A DNA stretch of 64,000 bases from JAWKJY01 sp041393535 (GTDB lineage: Bacteria; Actinomycetota; Thermoleophilia; Gaiellales; Gaiellaceae): NCBI GenBank assembly GCA_041393535.1, contig JAWKJY010000006.1, positions 62,001-126,000 of the forward strand, read 5' to 3'. Below, in pieces: positions 1 to 8,864 of the stretch (position 1 is its first letter; each line of letters opens with the position of its first letter). A model generated the notes under the pieces. It saw only the letters and a program-made list of their open reading frames with translations, was not told the origin of the DNA and did no database searches. The position numbers and the translations under genes are program-made.

Positions 1-383
1 TCGAAGGCCAGCTTGCAGAGAGGTGCTTCAGCTGCGACTGTCCCGCCGTAGAGGGCGGCCGAGGCGACCACGTGGTCCTCGGGACGGCGCATCGTGAACA
101 GCGCCGCAGCCTGCGCCGGGTGAGCCCGCTCGCGAACGCGACCGCCCCCTGCCCCGCCTCGAGGCTCGCGACGCGCCCTTCGAGCACGGCGACCGTCGGG
201 TTCATGATCCGGGAGTACGTTGCCGTACTCCTGCAGGTTGAAGTAGGCGGCGGCCGCGTCGGGGCTCTCGAAGACGTAGCTCGTCGTCTGGAAGATCGGG
301 ACGGCCTGCGCGCCCGTGTACGGATCGGGGCGCTGGCCCGCGTGCAGCGCGCGTCGCGAAGCCGAACTCGCGTCGCCGCTCAC
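1..383 (-). pseudogene. metY: O-acetylhomoserine sulfhydrylase (MetY) N-terminal part, frameshifted and cut by window edge
   Basis: PLP enzyme of methionine synthesis that turns O-acetylhomoserine plus sulfide into homocysteine. The reading starts at a GTG whose last bases overlap the metX stop (GTGA). It gives MSGDASSASRRALHAG, then GAQAVPIFQTTSYVFESPD and AAYFNLQEYGNV, a close match to the family N-terminus. The frame is lost near position 215, where two bases seem missing before the expected SRIMNP. Further indels occur near 120 and 45 (segments RVASLEAGQGAVAFASG and EDHVVASAALYGGT lie in other frames). The errors look like single-base indels rather than decay. The C-terminal part with the PLP lysine lies outside the window. 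Confidence 0.8.
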
Positions 384-1583
384 GGCGCGATCCGGTCGAG
401 GAAGGCGCGGATGAAGGGCGTCTGGCGTGCCTCCTCGAGCAGGAAGGAGTCGCCCGTACGTCGTCCGATCACGTGGTGCTCGACGTCGCGCCCGTGCGCG
501 CGGAGCGCCGCCTCGAGCTCGGCCGAGTCAGCCGTCGGGTAGAGCCAGTCGGACGTGAACGAGATCAGCAGCGTGCTCGCCTGCAGGCGCTCGACCGCCC
601 GCTCGAGCGAGCCGCCGCCGTGCGCGACCGCGAGGTCGAAGTACGTCAGCGCGCGCGAGAGGTAGAGGTACGTGTTCGCGTCGAAGCGGTTCGCGAACGA
701 GGCCCTGCGGCGGAGGTAGCTCTCGACCTGGTAGTCGGCGCCGTCGAGCGAGTAGGAGACGGCGTCGCGATCCTGCAGCCGACGCCCGAACTTCTCGTCC
801 ATCGAGGCCCGCGACAGGTAGGTCACGTGGCCGACCTGCCGCGCCACGGCGATCCCGGCGCGCGGCTCGCGGCCCGTGCCGTGGTAGTGCCCCCCCTGCC
901 AGTCCGGGTCGGCCATGATCGCGTTCCGCGCGACGGCGTTCAGCGCGAGGCCCTGGGCCGAGAGCCGGGCGGTCGTCGCGATCCCGACGATCCTGCGGAT
1001 CGCCTGGTGTAGGCCCACTCGAGCCCCTGCATGCCGCCGAGCGAGCCGCCCGCGACCGCGTGCAGGCGCTCGATCCCCAGCGCCTCGGCGAGGAAGCGCC
1101 GCTGCGCGCGCACCATGTCGGCCACCGTGACGACGGGGAAGTCGGAGCCGTAGGGCCTCCCCGTCGCCGGGTTCTCCGAGGCGGGGCCCGTCGAGCCGCG
1201 GCAGCCGCCGATCAGGTTCGTCGAGACCACGAACCAGCGGTTTGCGTCGAAACGCCTTGCCCGGCCCGACCATCCCGTCCCACCAGCCGAGGCCGGAGCG
1301 CGGCCTGACGCCGCGGTCGTCCGCCTTGAACCCGTCGAGCGCGGAGATCGCGTTCTCGTCGGCGCTCCAGCCGGCCGCGTGCGCGTCGCCCGAGAGGGCG
1401 TGGCAGACGAGGACGACGTTGTCGCACGCGGCCGAGAGCGTCCCGTACGTCTCGTAGGCGATCTGCACGCGCTGGGCAGGACGGCGCCGCACCGAGCTCG
1501 AGCGGCTCCGCCAGCTCGTGGAAGCGGGTCTCGACGACGCCGACGGCGCCGACGCCCTCGTCGGTGGCAGTTCGCGCGGGCAC
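380..1583 (-). pseudogene. metX: homoserine O-acyltransferase (MetX), several frameshifts
   Basis: Alpha/beta-hydrolase-fold enzyme that activates homoserine before MetY. Family segments appear in order but in different frames: ETRFHELAEPLELG, then QIAYETYGTLSAACDNVVLV and CHALSGDAHAAGW. The nucleophile elbow follows as AVAGGSLGGMQGLEWA, then RASMDEKFGRR, and the C-terminus is SFTSDWLYPTADSAELE with a late EHHVIGRRTGDSFLLE. Frame changes lie near 1495, 1475, 1240 and 1010. The chosen start is GTG at 1583. The stop overlaps the metY start, so metX-metY is a two-gene operon. No SAM riboswitch is evident upstream. Acetyl versus succinyl specificity cannot be told from the sequence. Confidence 0.8.
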
Positions 1584-1700
1584 GGGTCCGCACCAGCGCG
1601 CGCGGGCGGGCCGGCGCGCCGGCCCGCTCGCGGCGGGCGTTTTCCCCGGCCGGGCGAGCCGGGTATCTCGCCGGACGGATCCGCTGAGGAAGGAGGAGGC

Positions 1701-2086
1701 ATGGCGCAGACCAGGACTGCCGCGACCGCGGCCTGGGCGTCCAGCATGGCGCCGCGCGCGCGGGAGCTCGCGCGGGACAAGGAGTTCCGCAGCCACGCGA
1801 GCGAGGTGATCGCGTCCGCCGACCGCTGCCTGCGTGGCATGCTGCGCGGCGACGACTTGCCGGGCGATGACGCAGCAGCTGCTCGACGACCAGGACGTCC
1901 AGCGCGAGCTTCCCTCGGCCAGCTCTTCGGCGAGGCGCGGGCCGCCGCCGAGCGGGCGCGGGCAAGCGCCGTAGCCGCCTGCCCCGCATCCTGCTGCTCG
2001 TCGGGATCGCGGCGATCGCGGTCCCGGTCGTGCGGATGCTGCTGCAGCGACGCAGGCAGTCGTCCACCGAGTTCGAGCAGGCCTGA
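1701..2086 (+). pseudogene. small C-terminally anchored membrane protein, frameshifted
   Basis: ATG preceded by a strong AGGAGGAGG ribosome site. The first frame gives MAQTRTAATAAWASSMAPRA, then RELARDKEFRSHASEVIASAD. Around 1860 the frame shifts to MTQQLLDDQDVQRELPS, and later to segments with RARGKRRSRLPR followed by ILLLVGIAAIAVPVVRMLLQ and RRRQSSTEFEQA before TGA. Corrected length is about 128 residues: a charged helical domain, one transmembrane helix and a short basic tail. I do not recognise the family. The 386-nt span is not a multiple of three, so at least one indel is present, in line with neighbouring metX. Confidence 0.5.
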
Positions 2087-2093
2087 CGCGCAC

Positions 2094-2128
2094 GGGCGAG
2101 CGGGCGGGCCCGGTCCGCCCGCTCGCCC
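2094..2128 (+). terminator. GC-rich hairpin after the small membrane protein gene
   Basis: A perfect 14-bp inverted repeat, GGGCGAGCGGGCGG with CCGCCCGCTCGCCC, around a 7-nt loop. It lies 8 nt after the TGA at 2086. There is no U-tract, as is common for high-GC actinobacterial terminators. Confidence 0.6.
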
Positions 2129-2212
2129 GACGCGCGTCGGCGCGCTGGGGGAACCTTGTCGCGGCGGCGACGGTCGACGGCCCGTCACCGAGCGAACCAG
2201 GGAGGCGCGCCG

Positions 2213-4228
2213 ATGCGACGTACGACAGCAGGAATCCTCGCGGGGCTGGCGCTGGCGGTCGTGCCCGCGACGGCCCAGGCAGCGCCGGGGCTGCGCGACT
2301 TCCGGGACTGCAACGCGTTCCTCGACTACGTGCAGACGCGAGCGTCGGGCCTCGTGAACGCGTACGGGCTCTACGGGAGCTGGGTCGTCTACCCGCGCTT
2401 CTCCGACGTCGTCGGGCCGCTCCCGGTCGAGGAGGCGCCGGCCGCGCCCGCCTCCGACGGCGGCACGCGAGCCTCGGCGCCGGCGCCGGGCGTCGACTTC
2501 TCGGGCACGAACGTCCAGGAGGCGGGCGTCGACGAGCCGGACATCGTCAAGACGGACGGCACGACGATCTTCTCGGTCGCGCAGGGCCGCGTCTGGTCGG
2601 TCTCGGCGCAGGGCGGCGCGAGCGCGATCCTCGACTCGCTCCCCGTCGAGAACGCGTGGAGCGCGCAGCTCCTGCTCGACGGCACGCGGCTCCTCGTGAT
2701 CGGCTACGGCTCGACCTTCCGGTCCCAGCCGGACGCGGCGGAAGGCGAGGCCTTCCTGCCGTGGCTGCCGACGACCGAGGTGACCCTGATCGACGCGAGC
2801 GACCCGGCCGACCTGAAGGTCGTCCAGCGCCTCTCGATCGAGGGCACGCTCGTGTCCGGCCGCCTGACGGGCCAGACGGCGCGCCTCGTCGTCACCTCGG
2901 GGCCGACGGGCATCAGCTTCGCCTACCCCGAGGACTCGACGGTCCGGGCCCGCCGGGCCGCGCGCCTCGAGAACCGCGAGGCCGTCGAGGACACCGTCGC
3001 GCGGAACTGGCTGCCACTCGCCCGCCTGTCCGGGCCCGACGGCACGCCCACCTCGACGCGGCGGCTCGTCGCGTGCGCGGACGTCAGCCGTCCCTCGGTC
3101 TTCTCGGGCCTCGGCCTCGTCAGCGTCGTCACGCTCGACCTGACGAAGGGCCTCGACCCGGTCGACACCGACGCCGTGCTCGCAGACGGGAGCGTCGTCT
3201 ACGCCTCGCCCGACGGCCTGTACGTCGCGAGCCAGCGGTGGTTCGACTGGGCGCGGATCGACACGCCCGAGGAGCTGCCGAACCGGATCACGACCGCGAT
3301 CCACAAGTTCGACACGTCCGGGGCGGCCGAGACCGCGTACGCGGCCAGCGGCGTCGTCCCGGGCTACATGCTCAGCCAGTGGGCGATGTCGGAGTCGAAG
3401 GGCTTCCTGCGCGTGGCGAGCACGAGCGAGCCGGCCTGGTGGACGGACGACGGCGAGAGGAGCCAGAGCCTCGTCACCGTCCTCGCCGACGACGGGGCCA
3501 ACAGGCTGCGGAAGACGGGCCAGGTCGGAGGCCTCGGCGAGGGCGAGCGGATCTACGCCGTCCGGTTCGTCGGCGACATCGGCTACGTCGTCACGTTCCG
3601 GCAGACCGATCCGCTGTACACCGTCGACGTCTCCGACCCGACCGCGCCGAGGGTGCTCGGCGAGCTGAAGATCCTCGGCTACTCCGCCTACCTGCACCCG
3701 ATCGGCGACGGGCTGCTGCTCGGCGTCGGCCAGGACGCGACCGCCCAGGGCCGGACGAAGGGCACGCAGCTCTCCGTCTTCGACGTCTCGAACCCGGCGA
3801 AGCCCGTCAGGCTCGCGCAGCAGACGATCGAGGACGGCTGGTCGGAGGCCGAGTGGGACCACCACGCGTTCCTCCACTGGCCGGCCACGAGCCTGACGAT
3901 GATCCCGGTCTCGACGTACGCGTACGACGGGGCGACGCAGACCGAGCGCGCCGAGAACGCCGCGTTCGCGTTCCGCGTCGGCGCCGGCGGGATCGAGCGG
4001 CTCGGCGCGATCGCCCACCTCGAGGCGCTGCCCGGCCTGCCGGCGAGCTCCCGCCCGCTGGGCGGCCCGTCGATCCGGCGGGTGCTCGTGGTCGGCGGGA
4101 GCGTCTACACGCTCTCCGATCTCGGCCTGAAGGCGAGCGACCTCGCGACCCTGCAGGCGCAGGGCTTCGTCGCCTTCCCGCTCGAGCAGGGCGACGCGCC
4201 TGTCGTGACGCCGGTCGCGATCGACTGA
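2213..4228 (+). CDS. secreted beta-propeller domain protein (Pfam Beta_propel type)
   Basis: 671 residues. The start is the ATG at 2213, with GGAGG 7 nt upstream and an immediate signal peptide (MRRTTAGILAGLALAVVPAT, cleavage near AQAA). An ATG further upstream would put the signal peptide inside the protein. The signature NVQEAGVDEPDIVKTDG near residue 100 is diagnostic of the Beta_propel family of extracytoplasmic proteins. Later blades show LLVIGYG, TEVTLIDASDPADLKVV, GDIGYVVTFRQTDPLYTVDV, a blade ending in PRVLGELKILGYSAYLHPIG, and VYTLSDLGL. The protein is probably exported and binds something outside the cell; its biochemical activity is unknown. It appears monocistronic, with hairpins on both sides. 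Confidence 0.85.
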   Translation: MRRTTAGILAGLALAVVPATAQAAPGLRDFRDCNAFLDYVQTRASGLVNAYGLYGSWVVYPRFSDVVGPLPVEEAPAAPASDGGTRASAPAPGVDFSGTNVQEAGVDEPDIVKTDGTTIFSVAQGRVWSVSAQGGASAILDSLPVENAWSAQLLLDGTRLLVIGYGSTFRSQPDAAEGEAFLPWLPTTEVTLIDASDPADLKVVQRLSIEGTLVSGRLTGQTARLVVTSGPTGISFAYPEDSTVRARRAARLENREAVEDTVARNWLPLARLSGPDGTPTSTRRLVACADVSRPSVFSGLGLVSVVTLDLTKGLDPVDTDAVLADGSVVYASPDGLYVASQRWFDWARIDTPEELPNRITTAIHKFDTSGAAETAYAASGVVPGYMLSQWAMSESKGFLRVASTSEPAWWTDDGERSQSLVTVLADDGANRLRKTGQVGGLGEGERIYAVRFVGDIGYVVTFRQTDPLYTVDVSDPTAPRVLGELKILGYSAYLHPIGDGLLLGVGQDATAQGRTKGTQLSVFDVSNPAKPVRLAQQTIEDGWSEAEWDHHAFLHWPATSLTMIPVSTYAYDGATQTERAENAAFAFRVGAGGIERLGAIAHLEALPGLPASSRPLGGPSIRRVLVVGGSVYTLSDLGLKASDLATLQAQGFVAFPLEQGDAPVVTPVAID

Positions 4229-4243
4229 GTCGGGGCGGCGCAG

Positions 4244-4283
4244 GGCGCGGGCGGGCCGCTCGGGGAGGCGGCCCGCCCGCGCC
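4244..4283 (+). terminator. terminator-like hairpin of the beta-propeller gene
   Basis: GGCGCGGGCGGGCCGC pairs with GCGGCCCGCCCGCGCC over 16 bp around an 8-nt loop. It starts 16 nt after the TGA at 4228. No U-tract is seen. Confidence 0.65.
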
Positions 4284-4342
4284 ACCCCACGCGGGGGTCG
4301 GCTGGGCCGGCGCGGCGCGCCCCCGTCTGGAAGGATCCCCGC

Positions 4343-4813
4343 GTGGGCCGCTCGCTCGACAGCCTCGATCACTGGTTCGACGACCTCGAGCTCGGCGACC
4401 GCTTCGAGGCCCCGCGCGGGCGAACGGTGACCGAGGCGGACGTCGTCCTCTTCGCAGGCCTCTCGGGCGATCACTACCAGCTGCACACCGACGCCGAGTT
4501 CGCGCGGACGGGGCCGTTCGGGGAGCGGGTCGCGCACGGGATGCTGACGCTCGCGCTCGTCAGCGGGCTCGAGTACGCGCTCTTCGCGACCGGGGAGAAG
4601 GTGCTCGCGTTCTACGGCTTCGACAAGGTGCGGATGGTGGCGCCGGTCGCCTTCGGGGACACGATCCGCCTGCGCGGCGAGATCGCGGGCCTCGACGCGC
4701 GCGACGACGAGCGCGGCGTCGTGCTGCTGCGCGAGCAGGTGGTCAACCAGCGCGACGAGGTCGTCGCGTACGCGGACAAGCGCCTGCTCTACGCGCGTCG
4801 TCCGGCCGCCTGA
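4343..4813 (+). CDS. MaoC-family (hotdog-fold) dehydratase
   Basis: 156 residues from a GTG start. The N-terminal half has the R-hydratase pattern: WFDDLELGDRFEAP, TEADVVLFAGLSGDHYQLH with the D..H catalytic pair, and GPFGERVAHGMLTLALVSGL. MaoC proteins hydrate trans-2-enoyl-CoA thioesters or act on related CoA substrates in the cytoplasm. The gene stands alone between two hairpins, so context does not narrow the substrate. The hexamer AAGGAT sits 6 nt before the GTG and there is no ribosome site, so the mRNA may be leaderless. Confidence 0.85.
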   Translation: MGRSLDSLDHWFDDLELGDRFEAPRGRTVTEADVVLFAGLSGDHYQLHTDAEFARTGPFGERVAHGMLTLALVSGLEYALFATGEKVLAFYGFDKVRMVAPVAFGDTIRLRGEIAGLDARDDERGVVLLREQVVNQRDEVVAYADKRLLYARRPAA

Positions 4814-5131
4814 GCGCCCCTGGGGGGCCAGGTGGGACGCGCGCGGCGCGCATGCCCGGACGTGCGACGGCCGGGACAGCCGCGGCCCGACCGGCCCGCG
4901 CCGCCCGCCGGCGCCCGGTGGGCCCACCCCCCACCCGCCGCCCGGGGGAGGGTACGCGCCAGCCCGTCACGCGGGTGCGACGGCTCCGTGCCGGAAGCGT
5001 GCCAGTGCGTCCACAGGGCGGCGCGCCGCCCGCGGAGCGCTGGACGACGGGAGACGCCGGGCCCCCATCGGCCCGGTCCGGCGGCGTGCCCGTCACGTCG
5101 CGCCCGGGCGGCGACGGGCGCCGCCCGCGCC
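4814..5131. other. intergenic region between convergent genes, no gene seen
   Basis: About 318 bp of very GC-rich sequence. Reading frames here have random-looking composition rich in Arg, Pro and Gly, and none resembles a protein family. The only structure I see is a 9-bp hairpin at 5105-5127 (arms CGGGCGGCG and CGCCGCCCG). It lies just beyond the stop of the minus-strand LLM gene and probably terminates it. Confidence 0.6.
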
Positions 5132-6133
5132 TCAGGCGAGCTCGGCCCGGAGCGCGGCGACGATGCCGGCCCAGGACTCCGGATCGGCGCGGTCGCCCGC
5201 GTGGAAGTTCAGCCGCGTCGCGAGCCCGCCGTAGCGCTCGACGAGCGTGCGCGCGATCCGCTCCGGCGGGCCGATCGCCGCGAGCGCGCCGAGCATCTCG
5301 TCGTCGATCTGCGCGGGCATCTCGTCCCAGCCGCCGTTGCGCGAGAGCGCGTGGAGGCGCTCGCCGACCGCGCCCCAGCCGTGCAGCTCGAGCACGCCGC
5401 GGTACTGCGGCGTCGTCGCGTAGAAGGCGACCTTGCGGCGGACGTCCTCGATCTCGGCGTCCGTCGTCGCCGCGAAGACCGCGACGGAGAGCTCGAGCTC
5501 GCCGGGATCGCGCCCGGCGCGCTCGGCGCCGCGCCGCAGCGCCGGCAGGATCACCTCACGGACGTACTCGGGCGTCTGCAGCGGGTGCCCGAGCAGCCCG
5601 TCGGCCACCTCGCCGGTGGCCTCGACCATCCGCTCCTGGACGCCGGCGAGCAGGATCTTCGGCTGCCCGTGGCGGAACGGCCCCGGCACGAACGCGGGCG
5701 GCATCAGCGTGTGGCGGTAGAAGTCGCCCTGGAAGTCGAGCGGCGGGCCGCCGTCCCACGTCGCCCAGATCGCGCGGATCGCGAGCACGAGCTCCCGCAT
5801 GCGCGCCGCGGGATGCTCGAAGGGCATCGAGAAGCGCCGCTCGACGTGGGCCTTGACCTGCGAGCCGAGCCCGAGCACGAAGCGGCCCTGCGAGAGCTCC
5901 TGCAGGTCCCAGGCCTGGTGCGCGGTCACGACGGGGCTGCGCGTCAGCCCGAGCACGACACCGGTGCCGAGCTCGACCCGCCGCGTGTGCTCGGCGGCGA
6001 GCACGAGCGGGAAGTACGGGTCGTGGTTCGTCTCGGTCGTCCACAGCCCGTCGAAGCCGAGCTCCTCGCAGCGGCGCGCCCAGGCCGGCACGCCGGCGAG
6101 CGGGACGCCCCGGACGGTTGCCTCGATCCTCAC
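5132..6133 (-). CDS. LLM-class F420-dependent oxidoreductase
   Basis: 333 residues, bacterial luciferase-like TIM barrel. It opens MRIEATVRGVPLAGVPAWAR, then CEELGFDGLWTTETNHDPYF. The F420/flavin region carries VELGTGVVLGLTRSPVVTAH and LGLGSQVKAHVERRFSMPF, and the C-terminus GPPERIARTLVERYGGLATR is typical of the TIGR03617-like group. These enzymes move hydride between F420 and organic substrates; the substrate is unknown. The start is a GTG with the box TAGGAT exactly 6 nt upstream and no ribosome site, pointing to a leaderless mRNA. It may be co-expressed with the SDR gene upstream, which is on the same strand. Confidence 0.85.
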   Translation of the reverse strand: MRIEATVRGVPLAGVPAWARRCEELGFDGLWTTETNHDPYFPLVLAAEHTRRVELGTGVVLGLTRSPVVTAHQAWDLQELSQGRFVLGLGSQVKAHVERRFSMPFEHPAARMRELVLAIRAIWATWDGGPPLDFQGDFYRHTLMPPAFVPGPFRHGQPKILLAGVQERMVEATGEVADGLLGHPLQTPEYVREVILPALRRGAERAGRDPGELELSVAVFAATTDAEIEDVRRKVAFYATTPQYRGVLELHGWGAVGERLHALSRNGGWDEMPAQIDDEMLGALAAIGPPERIARTLVERYGGLATRLNFHAGDRADPESWAGIVAALRAELA

Positions 6134-6139
6134 GCCGCG

Positions 6140-6145
6140 ATCCTA
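6140..6145 (-). promoter_or_regulatory. -10 box TAGGAT, probable leaderless promoter of the LLM gene
   Basis: TAGGAT on the minus strand is followed by 6 nt and then the GTG at 6133. Transcription starting 6-7 nt after the box would begin at or next to the start codon. No -35 consensus is visible. Confidence 0.45.
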
Positions 6146-6159
6146 GGGCCTGGCGCCGC

Positions 6160-6954
6160 TCAGGCGACGACGTACCCGCCGTCGATCGGCACGGTGACGC
6201 CCGTGACGTAGTCGGAGGCGGGCGCGCAGAGGAAGAGCACCAGTCCCTGCAGGTCGGCGGGGACGGCGAGCGTGCCGAGCGGCGTCCGCCGGGCCAGCTC
6301 CTCGTGCAGGCCGGCCTTCTCGGGATCGTCCGTCTCGAGCAGGATCCCGTCGGCGAGGTTCGTCCGCGTGAAGCCCGGCGCGATCGCGTTGACGCGGATC
6401 CCGTGCTGCGCGAGCTGCGCCGCGGCCGTCCTCGTCAGGCCGACCACCCCGTGCTTCGCCGCGGTGTACGGGTAGGCGTTGAAGAGCGCGTCGCCGGCGA
6501 TGCCGTAGATCGACGCGGTCGAGACGATCTTCCCGTAGCCGCGCGGGATCATGTGGCGCGCCGCCTCGCGGACGGTGAGGAAGACGCTCGTGAGGTCGAC
6601 GTCGACGATCGTCCGCCACTCCTCGAGCGGGAAGTCGGGCAGCTCGGCGCCGACGCCGGCGATGCCCGCGTTGGCGAACACGGCGGTCGGGGCGTCGAGC
6701 TCGGCCGCGGTGCGCGCGAACGCGTCGACGACGGCCGCCTCGTCGGTGACGTCGGCGGCGAGCGCGAGCGCGCGCCGGCCGAGGGCGCGGATCGACGCGG
6801 CGGCATCCTCGGCGCGAGCGGGGTCGAGGTCGAGGCACGCGACGTCCGCGCCCGCCTCGGCCAGGCCCTGTGCGGCGGCGAGGCCGATCCCGCTGCCGGC
6901 CCCGGTGACGAGCGCGACCTTGCCGTCGAGCCGGAACGCGTCGAGCACGGCCAT
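6160..6954 (-). CDS. SDR-family NAD(P)-dependent oxidoreductase
   Basis: 264 residues. The start is the ATG at 6954 with GGAGG 8 nt upstream; a longer reading adds a basic stretch unlike the family. The Rossmann signature is TGAGSGIG at residues 17-24, with acidic D in DLDPARAED suggesting NAD preference. Also visible are NAGIAG, the catalytic Ser in IVSTASIYG and YxxxK in YPYTAAK. The C-terminus DYVTGVTVPIDGGYVVA is typical of classical SDRs. Such enzymes oxidise a secondary alcohol or reduce a ketone. The substrate cannot be read from the sequence or from the LLM neighbour. Confidence 0.9.
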   Translation of the reverse strand: MAVLDAFRLDGKVALVTGAGSGIGLAAAQGLAEAGADVACLDLDPARAEDAAASIRALGRRALALAADVTDEAAVVDAFARTAAELDAPTAVFANAGIAGVGAELPDFPLEEWRTIVDVDLTSVFLTVREAARHMIPRGYGKIVSTASIYGIAGDALFNAYPYTAAKHGVVGLTRTAAAQLAQHGIRVNAIAPGFTRTNLADGILLETDDPEKAGLHEELARRTPLGTLAVPADLQGLVLFLCAPASDYVTGVTVPIDGGYVVA

Positions 6955-7066
6955 CCGATCCTCCCTCCGTCTGACGCGGGCCGGCCCCGCGCGGCGCCGC
7001 CATCCTAGGCGCGCCGTCGCAGGACGGGCGAGAATGGGCGCCCGGCAACCAGCGGAGGAGGCCCGC

Positions 7067-7486
7067 ATGCCCACGACCCGCAGCGCGTCCGTCGAGCTCG
7101 TCGAGCGCGCCTACTTCGGCCGCGTGATCGACCCCGACGTCGACGGCCTGCTCGCGCTCTTCGCCGAGGACGCGACGATCACCGTCCTGCACGGCGACGA
7201 CCCGGCGCGCGTCTACCGCAGCCGGCCCGCCGAGGGCGAGCAGCCGCTGCGCGGGTACTTCGACACGGTGTTCGCGACCTTCGCGGTCGAGGGCTACGAC
7301 CGCTTCGACCACGTCGTCGACCTCGAGGCCGGCCGGCACGCGTGCACGTTCGCCGTCCGCCTGACGGGCAGGCCGGGGACGGAGATCGCGGGCCAGCGCC
7401 TCACCCTGCGCAACTGCAACGTCTTCCGGTTCCGCGGCGACCTGATCGAGGACGTCCTCATCTACTACGCGAACCCGGGCGACTAG
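7067..7486 (+). CDS. SnoaL/NTF2-like protein
   Basis: 139 residues. ATG preceded by GGAGG, which decides the start. The pattern ARVELVERAYFGRVIDPDVD resembles the ketosteroid-isomerase/SnoaL fold, followed by LLALFAEDATITVLHG, LRGYFDTVFATF and a C-terminal strand GDLIEDVLIYYANPGD. Members are small cone-shaped enzymes (isomerases, cyclases, hydrolases) or binding proteins. The gene diverges from the SDR and is followed after 3 nt by the YkvA-like gene, so the two are probably co-transcribed. Confidence 0.75.
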   Translation: MPTTRSASVELVERAYFGRVIDPDVDGLLALFAEDATITVLHGDDPARVYRSRPAEGEQPLRGYFDTVFATFAVEGYDRFDHVVDLEAGRHACTFAVRLTGRPGTEIAGQRLTLRNCNVFRFRGDLIEDVLIYYANPGD

Positions 7487-7489
7487 CCC

Positions 7490-7900
7490 GTGGCGGTCTG
7501 GGCCTGGGCGCTCCTCGCCGCCGCCGGCGGCCTGGCCGCGCTCTGGCTCGCGCTCGTCGCCGCGCTCGCCCTCACGGGCCGGCGCGAGTGGGCCCGGGCG
7601 CTCGTGGGCGTCGTCCCGGACTGCGCGATCCTCGTCGCCCGGCTCGCGCGCGACCCGCGCGTCCGCCGGCGCGACCGGGCGCTCCTCGTCGCGCTCGGCC
7701 TCTACCTCGCGCTCCCGTTCGACCTCGTCCCCGACGTCGTGCCGGTCGCCGGCCAGCTCGACGACGCGATCGTCGTCGCGCTCGTCCTGCGCCGGCTCGT
7801 GCGCGCCGCTGGACCGGCGGTCGTCGCCGAGCACTGGCCGGGCCCGGACGCGTCGCTGCGCGTCCTCCTCCGCGTCGCGGGCGGGGGCCGGGCGCGATAG
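7490..7900 (+). CDS. YkvA/DUF1232-family membrane protein
   Basis: 136 residues from a GTG 3 nt after the preceding stop. An N-terminal hydrophobic segment (LLAAAGGLAALWLALVAALA) is followed by a basic linker. Then comes the DUF1232 signature YLALPFDLVPDVVPVAGQLD with DDAIVVALVLRRLVR. Proteins of this family are small and membrane-associated, of unknown biochemical role. Its TAG stop forms the first half of the -10 box for the next gene. Confidence 0.8.
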   Translation: MAVWAWALLAAAGGLAALWLALVAALALTGRREWARALVGVVPDCAILVARLARDPRVRRRDRALLVALGLYLALPFDLVPDVVPVAGQLDDAIVVALVLRRLVRAAGPAVVAEHWPGPDASLRVLLRVAGGGRAR

Positions 7901-7903
7901 CGT
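7898..7903 (+). promoter_or_regulatory. -10 box TAGCGT overlapping the YkvA-like stop codon
   Basis: TAGCGT, 6 nt before the GTG at 7910. The TAG of the upstream gene is part of the box. No ribosome site precedes the GTG, so a leaderless transcript is likely. Confidence 0.45.
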
Positions 7904-7909
7904 GCCGCC

Positions 7910-8203
7910 GTGGCCGTCGTCGTCACCTCCCGCTGGACGATCCGCGAGGGCGAGGTCGACGCCGTGCTCGCCGCCGTGCGCGAGCTCGTCCGGATCACCC
8001 GCGACGAGCCCGGCGTGCTGCTGCTCGAGGCGCACCGCGACCCGGCCGATCCGCGGATCGTCTTCTTCTACGAGCAGTTCGCTGACGAGGCCGCGATCGA
8101 GGCGCACACGCGCACGGAGCACTTCCAGCGCCTGCTCGTCGAGCAATGCCTCCCCCGCGTCGAGTCGCGCGAGCGCGGGCGCTACGTCACCTGGGACGCC
8201 TGA
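7910..8203 (+). CDS. antibiotic biosynthesis monooxygenase (ABM) domain protein
   Basis: 97 residues, ferredoxin-like single domain. It opens with AVVVTSRWTIREGEVDAVLA and carries LVRITRDEPGVLLLEAHRD, FFYEQFADEAAIEAHTRTEH and the C-terminal FQRLLVEQCLPRVESRERG. This matches quinol-monooxygenase/YgiN-like proteins, which act as dimers without a cofactor. The role here is unknown. The last 17 bp overlap the 3' end of the convergent Usp-like gene. Confidence 0.8.
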   Translation: MAVVVTSRWTIREGEVDAVLAAVRELVRITRDEPGVLLLEAHRDPADPRIVFFYEQFADEAAIEAHTRTEHFQRLLVEQCLPRVESRERGRYVTWDA

Positions 8204-8864
8204 CCGAGTCGGCGCGCTCGCGCCGCTCCGGCGGGAGCGCGGGCCCGCGGACGACCACGTGCGAGACCGGCACGGCCACGCGCTCGCGGGCCGGGTCGAC
8301 GACCCGCCGTGCGAGCCAGTGCGAGCGGCCGGGCTCGTGGGTCGAGACGATCACCTCGTCGGCCGGGAACTCCCAGAGGGCGTCCTCGAGCGCCTGCACC
8401 GGGTCGTCCGCGCCGATCGCGCCGGTCGCGTGCACGCCCGCGCGCTCCAGGCGCTCGAGCGAGGCGTCGAGTCGGGCGCGCGCCGCCGCGACGGCGGCGT
8501 CCGTGTCGGAGGCCCAGTAGCGCAGGCGCGAGCTCAGCGCGGGCGCGACGAGCCGCACCTCTGCGGGCCTGCCCGCGAGCCGTTCGGCCAGCGCGTCGCG
8601 CAGCTCGTCGCCGGCCAGGGTCTCGTTCGCGAGGACGAGGATCCTCCGCGGCCCCGCGTGCGCCGTCACGGCAGCGGGCGCCCGCGGCTCGACGCGGGGA
8701 TGGAGCGGCCGGGCGAGCAGGACGGCCGCGGCGAGCGCGAGGAAGACGCCGAGGGCCGCCCAGCGGTCGACCAGGAGGCCGAGCAGCCCGACGGCCACGG
8801 CCCCCGCGCCGGCGAGCAGGACGAGGTGGAACGCCGCCGTCTCGTCGCGGACCGGGTTGCGCAT
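8187..8864 (-). CDS. membrane protein with C-terminal universal-stress-like domain
   Basis: 225 residues from an ATG with AAGGAGG upstream. Two closely spaced hydrophobic segments lie within residues 12-55 (FHLVLLAGAGAVAVGLLGLL; LGVFLALAAAVLLARPL). Then comes a cytoplasmic alpha/beta domain starting RRILVLANETLAGDELRDAL, with ARARLDASLERLERAG and EDALWEFPADEVIVSTHEPG. The last part resembles Usp nucleotide-binding folds ending in SHVVVRG. A plausible role is stress sensing at the membrane, but this is inference. The upstream spacer to 8957 is shared with the divergent PPOX-like gene. Confidence 0.6.
   Translation of the reverse strand: MRNPVRDETAAFHLVLLAGAGAVAVGLLGLLVDRWAALGVFLALAAAVLLARPLHPRVEPRAPAAVTAHAGPRRILVLANETLAGDELRDALAERLAGRPAEVRLVAPALSSRLRYWASDTDAAVAAARARLDASLERLERAGVHATGAIGADDPVQALEDALWEFPADEVIVSTHEPGRSHWLARRVVDPARERVAVPVSHVVVRGPALPPERRERADSVRRPR

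Noticed and set aside
1584..1700. SAM riboswitch upstream of metX
   Set aside because: No conserved SAM-I/SAM-II core could be recognised in the spacer; only general GC-rich pairing.
380..4927. A 1515-codon minus-strand open frame spanning metX through the MaoC gene
   Set aside because: Only its last part carries MetX sequence. The rest is Arg/Pro/Asp-rich antisense of the beta-propeller and MaoC genes, the usual high-GC shadow.
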